A stretch of 64,000 nucleotides of DNA from Halospina sp040196175 (GTDB lineage: Bacteria > Pseudomonadota > Gammaproteobacteria > Pseudomonadales > Oleiphilaceae): positions 186,001 through 250,000 of the forward strand of contig NZ_JBEFNF010000001.1 of the NCBI RefSeq assembly GCF_040196175.1, read 5' to 3'. Numbering within the stretch: the stretch's first letter is position 1; every line of letters starts with the position of its first letter. The translations under genes and the position numbers were made by a program. Positions 43,951-53,042 of this stretch are shown piece after piece. The notes under the pieces were generated by a model that had not been told where the DNA came from, did no database searches, and worked only from the letters and a program-made list of their open reading frames with translations.

Positions 43951-45418
43951 AGAGATCCTGATCAACGTCACTCCTGTGGAAACCCGGGTTGCCCTGGTGG
44001 AAAATGGGATGCTCCAGGAGGCGTATGTGGAGCGTTCCCGCAACAAAGGTATCGTGGGCAACATCTACAAGGGGCGCGTGGTGCGGGTTTTGCCCGGTAT
44101 GGAGGCGGCCTTTGTGGATATTGGTCTGGAACGGGCTGCTTTCATCCATGCCTCCGATGTGGCTGAGCTTGGCGGTGAAAGCGACAGCAACACGCCACGA
44201 ACTGTGCCCGACATCCGGTCGCTTCTGCGTGAGGGGCAGTCGATCATCGTTCAGGTGACCAAGGATCCGATCGGTACCAAGGGCGCACGCCTGACCACCC
44301 ATCTTTCCATCCCCTCCCGTTATCTCGTCTATATGCCGGCTATGTCCCATATAGGCGTGTCCCAGCGTATTGAGGACGAAGGCGAGCGCAAGCGCCTGCG
44401 TGAGCTGATCCAGTCTGTAGCCCGTGAGTATGACCTGGATGCCGGGGGTTACATCGTCCGTACCGCCGCTGAAAGTGTGGCAGAAGACGATATCCGGCGT
44501 GATATGGATTACCTCAACCGTCTTTCTGCTTCCATCATGGAAGGCGCCCGCGATGTTCAGGCTCCGGGAGCGATCTACCTGGATCTGCCGCTGTTCATCC
44601 GGACGGTGCGGGATCTGGTTCGGGGGCAGACGGAAAAGATCCGCATCGACTCCCGCGAAAGCTGCGAGAAACTGCTGGCTTTTGCGGACCGCTTCGTGGA
44701 ACAGCTGCGCGAGATGATCGAGTTCTACCCGGGAGAGCGTCCGCTGTTTGATCTCTACGGCGTTGAAGATGAAATCCAGAAAGCGCTGAGTCGTCATGTA
44801 CAGCTTAAATCAGGCGGTCATGCATTGATCGACCAGACAGAGGCCATGACCACCATTGATGTCAATACTGGTGCGTTCGTCGGGCACCGCAATCTTGAGG
44901 AGACCATCTTCAAGACCAATCTGGAGGCAGCGCGCGCCATCAGTCGCCAGCTGCGGCTGCGCAATCTCGGTGGCATCATCATCATCGATTTCATCGACAT
45001 GGCAGACCTCGAGCATCAGCGCCAAGTGCTGCGTATGCTTGAGAAGATGCTGGAACGGGATCATGCCCGCACCAAAATCACCGGCGTTTCCGAGCTGGGT
45101 CTGGTGGAAATGACCCGTAAGCGCACTACCGAAAGTCTGGGGCAACTGCTTTGTGAACCCTGCCCGGTGTGCGATGGCCGTGGTTTCCTCAAAACGCCGG
45201 AGACGGTCTGCTACGAGATCTTTCGCGAGATCATGCGGGTCAATCGCGCCTATGACGTTGAGGGGTTGCTGGTCATGGGGTCGCAAAGTGTGATTGATCG
45301 GCTTCTGGATGAAGATTCGGATAACGTGGCTGATCTCGAGACCTTTATTGGTAAGACCATCAAGTTCCAGGTTGAGCTGGTCTACAGCCAGGAGCAGTAC
45401 GATGTGGTTCTGCTCTAG
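43943..45418 (+). CDS. rng: Ribonuclease G
   Basis: RNase G trims the 5' end of 16S rRNA and cleaves some mRNAs. The 491-residue protein begins MSEEILINVTPVETRVALVENG, has an S1 domain (about 35-125), the RNase H-like and DNase I-like parts with the catalytic DVNTGAFVGHRN segment, and the zinc-link CEPCPVCDGRG. It lacks the long C-terminal scaffold of RNase E, so RNase G is the right call. The ATG lies inside the end of maf. Confidence 0.96.
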   Translation: MSEEILINVTPVETRVALVENGMLQEAYVERSRNKGIVGNIYKGRVVRVLPGMEAAFVDIGLERAAFIHASDVAELGGESDSNTPRTVPDIRSLLREGQSIIVQVTKDPIGTKGARLTTHLSIPSRYLVYMPAMSHIGVSQRIEDEGERKRLRELIQSVAREYDLDAGGYIVRTAAESVAEDDIRRDMDYLNRLSASIMEGARDVQAPGAIYLDLPLFIRTVRDLVRGQTEKIRIDSRESCEKLLAFADRFVEQLREMIEFYPGERPLFDLYGVEDEIQKALSRHVQLKSGGHALIDQTEAMTTIDVNTGAFVGHRNLEETIFKTNLEAARAISRQLRLRNLGGIIIIDFIDMADLEHQRQVLRMLEKMLERDHARTKITGVSELGLVEMTRKRTTESLGQLLCEPCPVCDGRGFLKTPETVCYEIFREIMRVNRAYDVEGLLVMGSQSVIDRLLDEDSDNVADLETFIGKTIKFQVELVYSQEQYDVVLL

Positions 45419-45451
45419 TACAGCCCGCTGCCTGCCCCGGGATTCCGGCTT

Positions 45452-48400
45452 ATGAATACAGCCACATCGGGGGGTGTCCGCCCGATGCTGTGGGCACTGC
45501 TCAATCGTCTGGTGGCCGTGGTCTGGATCAGCACCCTCAGTGTGCTGATTGTCGCCGCCCTCTACGTAGGGTTGGGTCGTCAGGTGATGGCCAATCTTCA
45601 CCACTTCGAATCCAACATTGAAACGGCGTTGACGCAGGCGCTGGGTAAGCCTGTTCATCTCAGTGGCCTGAATGGTGCGTGGCAGGGGCTGGATCCTGTG
45701 CTCCAGGTAGGGGATCTGAGAGTCGGCGCTCAGGAGCAGGCGGATGCCTCCCTGGGGCATCTGAGAGTACGGCTCGACAGCTGGGCCTCGCTGGTGCGCC
45801 TGCGGCTGGTATTCCGCGAGTTCCGGGCAAGTGGTGGCGAGGCGACACTGAACCAGCAGCCGGATGGCCGCTTTGCCGTTGCCGGCATTTGGGAAGCAAG
45901 TGAGCCCGCAGCGAAGTCCCACCAGCGAGTCGACGCCGCCTCAAATGCGCTGGGAACGCTGGATCTGCGTCTGGGTGAGTGGGTTGACTGGCTGGGGCGG
46001 CTCCTTTCCGATCCCGTGGTGAGCCTTAAGGATGTGCGGCTCCGGGTTGAACCGGCTTCCGGCGAAGCGTTGCAGCTCACAGTGCCCGCCATGGATGTAC
46101 GCTTTGAGGATGGTCTGTTCCTGGCCAGCGGGCGGTTGCTGAACGGCGCCAACGCTCACGCCAACGCCAGCGACCGCATTGGCGCTTTCGCGCTTGAAGG
46201 CAGACACCTGCTGAGCAGTGGCTTCAGCGGCGATCTTTTTCTGGATCTGGATGCTGCTGGCGTTTTCAGCGATCTGGTCACGCCCTATGAGTGGCGTGGC
46301 CTGGGCATTGATTCGCTGAATGCCCGGGGCGAGGCCTGGGTGGCCTTCAGGCGCGCCCAGCCTCAGCGGGCACGAATGACACTCCGTGTACCGGAAATTG
46401 GCCTGAGCTCTCCGGTGGAATCGTTGAACACGCTAAGTGACCTGAGTGCGGATCTTCTCTGGCAGCGCACAGCGGCGGGCTGGCGCCTCCAGACCCGGGG
46501 CTCGGCCTTCCGTTGGGGCAAGCAGGAAAACGGCGCTTTCACCAGCAGGGTGGCGCGTGACAGTGATGGGATGAGCGTGGCGGCTCAAGGGTTGGACCTG
46601 GAGGTGGTCAGCGCTATGGCCCGTAGCAGTGGGTTGCTGCCCGATGAAGAACAGGCACGCCTGGCTGCGCATGATCCGTCGGGTCATCTGGATCGGGTGA
46701 CCGTGTCACTGCCTGACGATGGCGAATGGCGATTGCGCAGCAGTTTCAGCAATGTGGCCGTGGCCGCTGTTGGTGGCTCCCCATCGGCCGGTGAACTGCA
46801 GGGCTACCTCGAAACCGGTCCAGGAAAAGGCCGGATGACGCTTGAGCCAAGCCCTGCGCGCCTCGGGTTTCCGGAACTCTTCCACACGGACTGGGGGTTC
46901 GAGCGCCTTGCCGGGCGTGTCCACTGGAGGCGTCGCGGTGATGGCTGGGAAGTAGCGGTCCGGCGTTTTTCCGGGCGCCATCAAGGGATGGAGGCCGTTG
47001 GTGGGTTCCGGGTGCGTCTGCATGAAAAGGGCGCGGATACCCTCTCAGTGCGTGTTGGAGTCGTGGATGGCAAAGCCAGGATGCTTGAGCGCTTTGTGCC
47101 GAAACAGCGGGTGCCGCCCAAGCTGTATTCTTTCCTGACTAACAGCATCAGCAGCGGTACTTTTACCAGCGGATGGTACTATGGTCACGGCGACATTGGT
47201 CATGGCGAGGCCGCCGGAGACCCTGTCTTTACCTCCAGCATGGCGTACCGTTTCCGGGATACCAGTCTGACCTTCGACCCGGAATGGCCCCCCCTCACTG
47301 GTACTTCTGGCGAGCTTCATGTTCAGGGGAACGAGGGTCGCATTCAGCTTGAACAGGGCACGGTGGCAGGCGTGGGTCTGGAGCCCAGCAGTATCCGTGT
47401 CGCAGGTGGCGACCAGGGGCTGCGGGTGGACGTGGACACCGGTGCCCGCCTTGATGGTGAATTGATCACGGACGAATGGCGCCGCAACAGTCCTCTCGAT
47501 AAGCTCCTTGGAAGCTGGGTGCGGGAGCTGGATGTGACCGGCGCCAACAATATTGCGCTGTCTCTCAGCCTTTGGCCCGGCCAGGGGCGGGATCCCGAGT
47601 TTGATGTCAACCTGTCGCTGGTGGATAGCCGTGTGCGTTTCGCGCCGGCTGGCGTTGAGTGGCGTGATGTGACCGGACCTCTGCGCTTTTCCAGTGACAA
47701 TGGGTTCGAAGGCACGGAGCTGGAAGCCCGTTTCATGGACGAGCCGGTAGTGTTGCAGGTTCGGGATGGGCCAGAGCAGGTACCGGTATTTCGACAGAAG
47801 GGAACAGTGGCGGTAACCCGGATTGAGAAGTGGCTTGAACAGTCATTGCCCCGGATCAGTGGCAGGCTGGCTTATAAGGCATCCTTCCGGCCCACGGAGG
47901 GGCCAACGCTGCGTCTGGATGCGGATCTGGCGGATCTGGTGCTGGACTGGCCGGCGCCGTTCAATAAGCCGGCCGGCAATGAGCACAGCCTGACGACTCG
48001 AATGGATTTTGGCGGAGTCAAGGAGGATGCCGTCCGTATCCAGGGTAACTGGCAGCCGCTGGGGGCGTTCCGATTCGTTGTGCGTGAAGGGGCTGTGGAG
48101 CGTGGCCGCATCGGACTTGGGGTCAGGCATACGGAATTGCCGGATGACGCGGTACTCAGCATCACAGGCAATCTTCCTGGTGCCTCGCTGGAGCAGTGGT
48201 GGCAGGCCGCGGCCGACATACCCGTGCACAGTGACAGTATAGCGGCGGAGCACGACGCCAACACGGGCGGCTCCGCGTTACCGCCACTCAGCGCTGAGCT
48301 GGCTATTGGTGAACCACGCTTCAATGACTGGGTGCTGTCGCCACTGCGCATCCACGCCAGGGCGGAGCCTCTGGGCAGTTGGCAGGTGGATCTGGATTCT

Positions 48401-49456
48401 GATTGGATCAGCGGGACACTGGGCAATGGGCATGAGCGAGCGCTGACGGTCGATCTTGAGCATCTGGTGTTGCCTGCTCTGGAGGCGGAGACCGGTGGCG
48501 GGGGAGCGGCGCCGCCATTGGATAGCGCTGAATTGGCGAGTGGGGCGCGTGACTGGCCCGAGATCGGTGTTCGTGTCGGTCGCCTGGTATTCGGCGAGCG
48601 TCAGGTTTCTGACCTGTCGCTGGTGCTGGTTCCGGAGGGCGGTGATATCCGCATTGACCCGCTGGCTCTTACCATTGGGGATCTGACTCTGGATGGCAGC
48701 CTCACCTGGCAGCCGACGGCGGCAAACGGTGTTACCGAGTTCTCCGGGACTTTGGATGGTACTGATCTCAAGGGGCTGGAAAAGCTGCTTGGCCGGACCA
48801 CGGTGCCGATCAGCAGCGAGCGCACCGAGGCCTCGCTCAATGTGGCCTGGCCGGGCGGGCCCACGGATTTCAGCCTTGCGGGTCTGCGTGCGGCCATGGA
48901 TTTCCGGCTGGAAGATGGCATCATTGACCAGGATATTGAAGGAGCGCGGGTGTTCCGGGTCTTCAGCCTTTTGAACACTGATACGCTGTGGCGCCGTCTG
49001 CAGCTGGATTTTTCGGATGTGTATGAATCCGGAATCGCGTTTGACCACATCGAAGGTGAGGTGCTCATTCACAAGGGCCGGTTGATCTTCGATCCGGCCA
49101 TATCGATCCAGGCTGCTTCTGGTGGCTTCCGGATGAGCGGTGAGGCGGATCTGATCAGCGAGGGGCTTGATATGCGTCTCGTCGTGGTACTGCCGGTCAC
49201 CCAGAACCTGCCACTGGCGGCGGTGCTTTTCGGGTATGCGCCCCCCATCGGCGGTGCCCTTTTCGTGATCGACAAGGTTTTTGGCGGTATCCTGAGCCGG
49301 GTGACCAGTGCCACCTACACGCTGGAGGGCACCTGGAGCGACCCGGAGATCGAACTTCGCAATCTGTTTGACACGGAGTCGGACCTGGAAAGCTATGAAC
49401 GGCCTGAGGTGGGCGTGGAAGCCCCCGCAAGGCCCGCAGAGGAGATCAGGCGATGA
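45452..49456 (+). CDS. yhdP: YhdP family AsmA-like envelope protein
   Basis: A 1334-residue protein with one N-terminal transmembrane anchor (about residues 15-40) and a very long periplasmic part made of repeated beta-strand segments, as in the AsmA-like/YhdP bridge proteins that carry phospholipids across the periplasm to the outer membrane. The C-terminal AsmA_2-like region (LEDGIIDQDIEGARVFRVFSL, VVLPVTQNLPLAAVLFG) is recognisable. Its length is near the family norm. Its stop overlaps the ATG of nit. Confidence 0.94.
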   Translation: MNTATSGGVRPMLWALLNRLVAVVWISTLSVLIVAALYVGLGRQVMANLHHFESNIETALTQALGKPVHLSGLNGAWQGLDPVLQVGDLRVGAQEQADASLGHLRVRLDSWASLVRLRLVFREFRASGGEATLNQQPDGRFAVAGIWEASEPAAKSHQRVDAASNALGTLDLRLGEWVDWLGRLLSDPVVSLKDVRLRVEPASGEALQLTVPAMDVRFEDGLFLASGRLLNGANAHANASDRIGAFALEGRHLLSSGFSGDLFLDLDAAGVFSDLVTPYEWRGLGIDSLNARGEAWVAFRRAQPQRARMTLRVPEIGLSSPVESLNTLSDLSADLLWQRTAAGWRLQTRGSAFRWGKQENGAFTSRVARDSDGMSVAAQGLDLEVVSAMARSSGLLPDEEQARLAAHDPSGHLDRVTVSLPDDGEWRLRSSFSNVAVAAVGGSPSAGELQGYLETGPGKGRMTLEPSPARLGFPELFHTDWGFERLAGRVHWRRRGDGWEVAVRRFSGRHQGMEAVGGFRVRLHEKGADTLSVRVGVVDGKARMLERFVPKQRVPPKLYSFLTNSISSGTFTSGWYYGHGDIGHGEAAGDPVFTSSMAYRFRDTSLTFDPEWPPLTGTSGELHVQGNEGRIQLEQGTVAGVGLEPSSIRVAGGDQGLRVDVDTGARLDGELITDEWRRNSPLDKLLGSWVRELDVTGANNIALSLSLWPGQGRDPEFDVNLSLVDSRVRFAPAGVEWRDVTGPLRFSSDNGFEGTELEARFMDEPVVLQVRDGPEQVPVFRQKGTVAVTRIEKWLEQSLPRISGRLAYKASFRPTEGPTLRLDADLADLVLDWPAPFNKPAGNEHSLTTRMDFGGVKEDAVRIQGNWQPLGAFRFVVREGAVERGRIGLGVRHTELPDDAVLSITGNLPGASLEQWWQAAADIPVHSDSIAAEHDANTGGSALPPLSAELAIGEPRFNDWVLSPLRIHARAEPLGSWQVDLDSDWISGTLGNGHERALTVDLEHLVLPALEAETGGGGAAPPLDSAELASGARDWPEIGVRVGRLVFGERQVSDLSLVLVPEGGDIRIDPLALTIGDLTLDGSLTWQPTAANGVTEFSGTLDGTDLKGLEKLLGRTTVPISSERTEASLNVAWPGGPTDFSLAGLRAAMDFRLEDGIIDQDIEGARVFRVFSLLNTDTLWRRLQLDFSDVYESGIAFDHIEGEVLIHKGRLIFDPAISIQAASGGFRMSGEADLISEGLDMRLVVVLPVTQNLPLAAVLFGYAPPIGGALFVIDKVFGGILSRVTSATYTLEGTWSDPEIELRNLFDTESDLESYERPEVGVEAPARPAEEIRR

Positions 49457-50295
49457 CGGCATCCGTTTCGGTAGCAGCCATTCAGATGGTCAGTGGCTTT
49501 GAGGTGGAGCAGAACCTTGTTCGTGCTCGCGAGCTGTTGGAAGCGGCCGCCTCGGATGGGGCGCGCGTGGCGGTTCTTCCGGAAAATTTTGCTGCCTTCC
49601 AGAACCGTCGACTTGCTGAACTTGGACAGGCTGAGGCACATGGTGAGGAAGGCTCCATCCAGTCTTTTGTCGGCCGCGAGGCTGCGCGCCTCGGGCTCTG
49701 GGTCGTGGCTGGCTCGCTGCCCATGGGAACCCGTCCGGATGGCAGCACGGTGCCTGATGGCCGCGTACGGGCGGCCTGCATGGTCTGGAACGATCAGGGC
49801 GAACGGGTGGCCCGCTATGACAAGATCCATCTGTTTGATGCCCTGGTGGGGGATTCACAGGGGCGTTATCAGGAATCGGACCTGTTCGAGCCCGGTAACG
49901 AAGTGGTGACCGTGGATACCCCGGCGGGTCGGCTTGGTCTCAGCATCTGCTACGATCTGCGCTTCCCGGAGCTTTATCGCCAGCTGCGCGAAGCGGGTGC
50001 GGAATGGGTCGTGGTACCCTCAGCCTTTACTCACCGGACCGGGGAGGCCCACTGGGAGCCCCTTCTGCGGGCACGTGCGATTGAGGATCAGGTATGGGTC
50101 TGTGCGCCCAACCAAGGCGGCCAGCATGACGAGCGCCGACAGACCTGGGGCCATTCCATGATCGTTGATCCTTGGGGCCGTGTGGTCGCCGAGCGCTCGC
50201 AGGATGGGCCCGGTGTGGTCAGTGCGGTTCTGGACCGCGATCAGCTGGCCGGCACCCGTAGCGCCATCCCGGTGTGGGAGCATCGCCGCCTTTAG
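49453..50295 (+). CDS. Carbon-nitrogen hydrolase, deaminated glutathione amidase type (Nit)
   Basis: A 280-residue nitrilase-superfamily enzyme with the triad Glu44 (LPENFA), Lys124 (YDKIHLFD) and Cys166 (SICYDLRFPELYR). Nit1/YbeM relatives with this layout hydrolyse deaminated glutathione, a metabolite-repair reaction; that activity is inferred from family, not proven here. It is translationally coupled to yhdP. In related bacteria tldD normally follows; here the frame meets a convergent ComEA-like gene and shares its stop bases. Confidence 0.9.
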   Translation: MTASVSVAAIQMVSGFEVEQNLVRARELLEAAASDGARVAVLPENFAAFQNRRLAELGQAEAHGEEGSIQSFVGREAARLGLWVVAGSLPMGTRPDGSTVPDGRVRAACMVWNDQGERVARYDKIHLFDALVGDSQGRYQESDLFEPGNEVVTVDTPAGRLGLSICYDLRFPELYRQLREAGAEWVVVPSAFTHRTGEAHWEPLLRARAIEDQVWVCAPNQGGQHDERRQTWGHSMIVDPWGRVVAERSQDGPGVVSAVLDRDQLAGTRSAIPVWEHRRL

Positions 50296-50585
50296 TTGAG
50301 GCTGATTTTTTCCCGGTTGTCACGAATGGTGGCTGGCCCGATGCCGTCCACTTCCTCAAGGTGCTCCGGGGTAGTGAATTCTCCCTGTTTCTTGCGCCAG
50401 GTAATAATAGCCTTCGCTTTGGCAGGCCCCACGCCGTGGAGAGCCTCCGCAAGAGTGTCCGCGTTGGCGGTGTTGATGTTGACGGTCTCTGCCTCTTTCG
50501 TGGCGTCCTGGGCCATGGCCGGCATGGCTGCCAGTACCAGCGCGAACGTCAGTAAGCGGCAAGCGTCTGAAATGGTTCCTTTCAT
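50292..50585 (-). CDS. ComEA-like helix-hairpin-helix protein
   Basis: A 97-residue exported protein: signal peptide (cleavage probably after AMAQ or AMA, residues 22-26), a short acidic linker, then a double helix-hairpin-helix module (VNINTANADTLAEALHGVGPAKAKAII ... FTTPEHLEEVDGIGPATI; positions about 35-90). ComEA proteins bind DNA in the periplasm during natural transformation. AGGAA lies nine bases before the ATG. It overlaps the nit stop by four bases. Together with comF it hints at competence, but no other competence gene is in view. Confidence 0.88.
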   Translation of the reverse strand: MKGTISDACRLLTFALVLAAMPAMAQDATKEAETVNINTANADTLAEALHGVGPAKAKAIITWRKKQGEFTTPEHLEEVDGIGPATIRDNREKISLN

Positions 50586-50810
50586 GGTGACGAGTTCCTG
50601 TCTGTTAGTGATTGGCTAATGCAGGGAACAGTCCGGAGGAGGAAGATAGCGAGGGTAAGAGGTGGTCCAGACGGACGACCTCCCTGTCGCCCGATCTGTC
50701 CCGGCCTTGCCCAACTCCCTGGGCACTGTCCATCCCTGTGGCTTAGTGCTTCCTGCACCGCGGTGCGTCCCTGCAGATCATCATTCTAATCAGTCGGGTT
50801 CTGTAGGAAA

Positions 50811-50847
50811 TAGGAAATCGCTGATCCTCGATGTAGGCGATTTCCTA
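50811..50847. repeat. Hairpin with repeated GTAGGAAAT at the 3' end of darP
   Basis: TAGGAAATCGC (50811-50821) and GCGATTTCCTA (50837-50847) form a perfect 11-bp inverted repeat with a 15-base loop. A second copy of the left arm start, GTAGGAAAT, lies directly upstream and can pair with the right arm instead, giving two mutually exclusive foldings. The right arm ends in the darP stop codon. There is no clean T run, so it is at best an atypical terminator; a small repeat element is another reading. Confidence 0.55.
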
Positions 50848-51369
50848 CACTTGTTCCCCTTCATCAATACGCTCGCGCAGGTAGCGGAAGAGGCGCCGCC
50901 GTGGGCTGTTGCGGTCGCCATTACCTGATTGGTTCGCGGCATTGCGGATGAGCTGACGCAGATGCTGGCCATCGCTCTGCGGGTAACGGCCCATGAATTC
51001 GGTCAGTGCTGGTTTGCCTTCGTGGATCAGGCGCTCGCGCCAGCGTTCGGCCATATGCAGACGCCGGGTGTGTTCCGTTGTGCCTGCGGTCTGCCCGGCA
51101 ACGGCTCGGCGCAGCGCCTGTTCGTCCTCTTCAAGGATCTGGCGCCCCAGGTAATGGATCTGACGCCGCTGCGGTTCGCCATCCGCAAGAGTCCGTATGA
51201 CCAGCAGTTGCTCAATGAAAGCGGGGGAGGCAGGAAGCTGGTGGATGCGTTCTTCCGGCAGGCCGGACAGCGCCGAGGCGAGGTCCCGCAACTCCTGCAT
51301 TTCCCGTTTCGCCTGGCTTTTGGTGGGGAGCTCATCCTGTGGCTCTCCCGGGGTGTCAGCGTCGCTCAT
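50845..51369 (-). CDS. darP: Ribosome biogenesis protein DarP (YjgA)
   Basis: A 174-residue protein of the YjgA/DarP family, which binds late 50S precursors and promotes peptidyl-transferase-centre assembly. It shows the conserved SQAKREMQELRDLASALSGL start helix and RQIHYLGRQI segment, and a basic C-terminus with RRRLFRYLRE. In relatives it lies between tldD and pmbA; here it is followed upstream by ptsO, whose stop overlaps the darP ATG by four bases. Confidence 0.92.
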   Translation of the reverse strand: MSDADTPGEPQDELPTKSQAKREMQELRDLASALSGLPEERIHQLPASPAFIEQLLVIRTLADGEPQRRQIHYLGRQILEEDEQALRRAVAGQTAGTTEHTRRLHMAERWRERLIHEGKPALTEFMGRYPQSDGQHLRQLIRNAANQSGNGDRNSPRRRLFRYLRERIDEGEQV

Positions 51370-51635
51370 TCTTCCTCATCAAACCGGTTGTTGATCAGTT
51401 CCACCAGGGCATCCCGGGCACTTGCTTCATCCTGGCCGTCAATGATCAGCTCAACATCAGTGCCACAGCTGGCTGCCAGCATCATCACGGACATGATGCT
51501 CTTGCCGTTGACTTGCTGACCATCGCGCCCGAGCTGAATGCTGCTATCGAACTGTTCGGCACACCCCACAAGTTTGGCGGCGGCACGGGCATGCAGGCCA
51601 AGTTTGTTGATAATGGTGATCGACTCTCGGATCAT
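51366..51635 (-). CDS. ptsO: Nitrogen-PTS phosphocarrier NPr (HPr-like)
   Basis: NPr is the phosphocarrier of the nitrogen phosphotransferase branch between EI-Ntr and PtsN. The 89-residue protein has the phosphorylated His15 in NKLGLHARAAAKL and Ser46 in the VNGKSIMSVMMLA helix. It follows rapZ by six bases in the rpoN-hpf-ptsN-rapZ-ptsO series. No ptsP is in the window. Confidence 0.94.
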   Translation of the reverse strand: MIRESITIINKLGLHARAAAKLVGCAEQFDSSIQLGRDGQQVNGKSIMSVMMLAASCGTDVELIIDGQDEASARDALVELINNRFDEEE

Positions 51636-51641
51636 GGGCGC

Positions 51642-52514
51642 TCAGGTCTCTGTTTGCACGTAGGGGAGCTCGGTGTGGCGGACCTGAATCGTGCTGAAAG
51701 CGGCTCCCAGGTGACAGGCCAGTTCCTCGGCCACATAGACCGAGCGGTGCTGGCCACCGGTGCAGCCCAGCGAGACGGTCATGTAGGAACGATTGACTGT
51801 GTGGAACTCCGGCAGCCAGCGGTCCAGGAAACCCTTGATATCATCGAGCAGGGCGGTGGTGCCGGGCTGGCCTGTCAGGTAGTCGCGGATAGGCGCGTCC
51901 AGTCCCGTGTAGCCGCGCAGGGACTCGTCCCAGAAGGGGTTGGGCAGGCAGCGCACATCGAAGACAAAGTCCGAGTCGATGGGAACTCCGTGCTTGTACC
52001 CGAAGGATTGAATGAGCAGCGCCATCTGCTGTTCATCACGGCCAACGACGCGCTCACGAACCATGTCGCGCAGCTCGTACATGGAGCGCTCAGTGGTGTC
52101 GATATGCAGGTCGGCCAGCCGAGCAATTGGCTCCAGCAGGGCTTTTTCATCCTGTATGGCCTCGGAAAGGGAGCGGGCTGAGGTGCTCAGGGGATGTTTA
52201 CGCCGCGTTTGATGGAAGCGCTTCAGCAGGATGCTGTCCGCCGCATCCAGGTAGATGATCTCAACCCTCAGTTCCGGGTGCTGGAGCTGACAGTAGAGAT
52301 TTTCGAAATCAGCAATATCTGCGGAGAGGTTACGCGCGTCAATGCTGACCGCGATGTCGCGCTGCTGCTCGCCGGATTCAAGCGCCTTGCGCGTTAGCGG
52401 CTGAAGCAGCCCGATGGGCAGGTTGTCGATGCAGTAATAGCCAAGATCCTCCAGAACATGCAGGGCGGTGCTTTTGCCGGAGCCTGAGCGCCCGCTCACG
52501 ATGGTTACTTTCAC
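51642..52514 (-). CDS. rapZ: RNase adapter protein RapZ
   Basis: RapZ is a nucleotide-binding adaptor; in enterobacteria it directs RNase E to the GlmZ sRNA and so senses glucosamine-6-phosphate. The 290-residue protein has Walker A GRSGSGKST (8-16), LEDLGYYCIDNLP, and the C-terminal VSLGCTGGQHRSVYVAEEL. Start ATG at 52514 follows ptsN by 33 bases. Whether sRNA regulation by RapZ exists in this organism cannot be told. Confidence 0.95.
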   Translation of the reverse strand: MKVTIVSGRSGSGKSTALHVLEDLGYYCIDNLPIGLLQPLTRKALESGEQQRDIAVSIDARNLSADIADFENLYCQLQHPELRVEIIYLDAADSILLKRFHQTRRKHPLSTSARSLSEAIQDEKALLEPIARLADLHIDTTERSMYELRDMVRERVVGRDEQQMALLIQSFGYKHGVPIDSDFVFDVRCLPNPFWDESLRGYTGLDAPIRDYLTGQPGTTALLDDIKGFLDRWLPEFHTVNRSYMTVSLGCTGGQHRSVYVAEELACHLGAAFSTIQVRHTELPYVQTET

Positions 52515-52547
52515 AGGCCGATCTCCCGGTGACTGGATGGGTCGCCG

Positions 52548-53027
52548 TTACTGGGATGCCTTTTCGCTGGCGACAATCAGGTCGTACAGCTCGCCCGAGT
52601 CCTGACACTGGCGCAAGCGCCGGCACAAGCTACGGTCATTGAACTTCTCCGCCAGCTGGCTGAGCAGCTCCAGGTGCTCGCTGGTGGCGTTCTGCGGCAC
52701 CAGCAGCACAAAAAGGATGTCCACCGGCTCACTGTCGATAGCATCGAAGTTGATGGGGGCATCCAGCGTCACTAGGGCGCCCACCACGCGCTTGCAGTCT
52801 TCCAGCCGGCAATGCGGAATGGCAATGCCCTGTCCGATACCGGTGCTGCCGAGACGCTCCCGTGCTACCAGGTTATTGAAAATCTGGTTCTCTTCAAGCT
52901 CCGGATAGTGCTGGGCCACTCTTTCGGCAATGGTCTCGAGGATGCGTTTCTTGCTCGTCCCCGGAACGCCGCAGAGGGCCAGTTCCGGGGCGAGGATGGA
53001 CTCAATGGACAGTGATGAATGGACCAT
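52548..53027 (-). CDS. ptsN: Nitrogen-PTS EIIA component PtsN
   Basis: PtsN (EIIA-Ntr) is a regulatory phosphoprotein that controls potassium uptake and other targets. With the ATG at 53027 it is 159 residues; the phosphorylated residue is His72 in GIAIPHCRLEDCK. A GTG two codons upstream is an alternative start. It begins 15 bases after the hpf stop. Confidence 0.94.
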   Translation of the reverse strand: MVHSSLSIESILAPELALCGVPGTSKKRILETIAERVAQHYPELEENQIFNNLVARERLGSTGIGQGIAIPHCRLEDCKRVVGALVTLDAPINFDAIDSEPVDILFVLLVPQNATSEHLELLSQLAEKFNDRSLCRRLRQCQDSGELYDLIVASEKASQ

Positions 53028-53042
53028 GGACACCGCTTGGGA

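Noticed and set aside
50286..50325. Possible terminator for nit (GCCT / AGGC followed by a T run)
   Set aside because: The stem is only four base pairs and the T run encodes part of the ComEA-like protein; too weak to list.
50662..50928. 88-residue plus-strand frame in the gap between the ComEA-like gene and darP
   Set aside because: No ribosome site or recognisable domain; it crosses the hairpin and the end of darP. The 259-base gap otherwise shows only the hairpin and a 12-base palindrome GCACCGCGGTGC near 50756.
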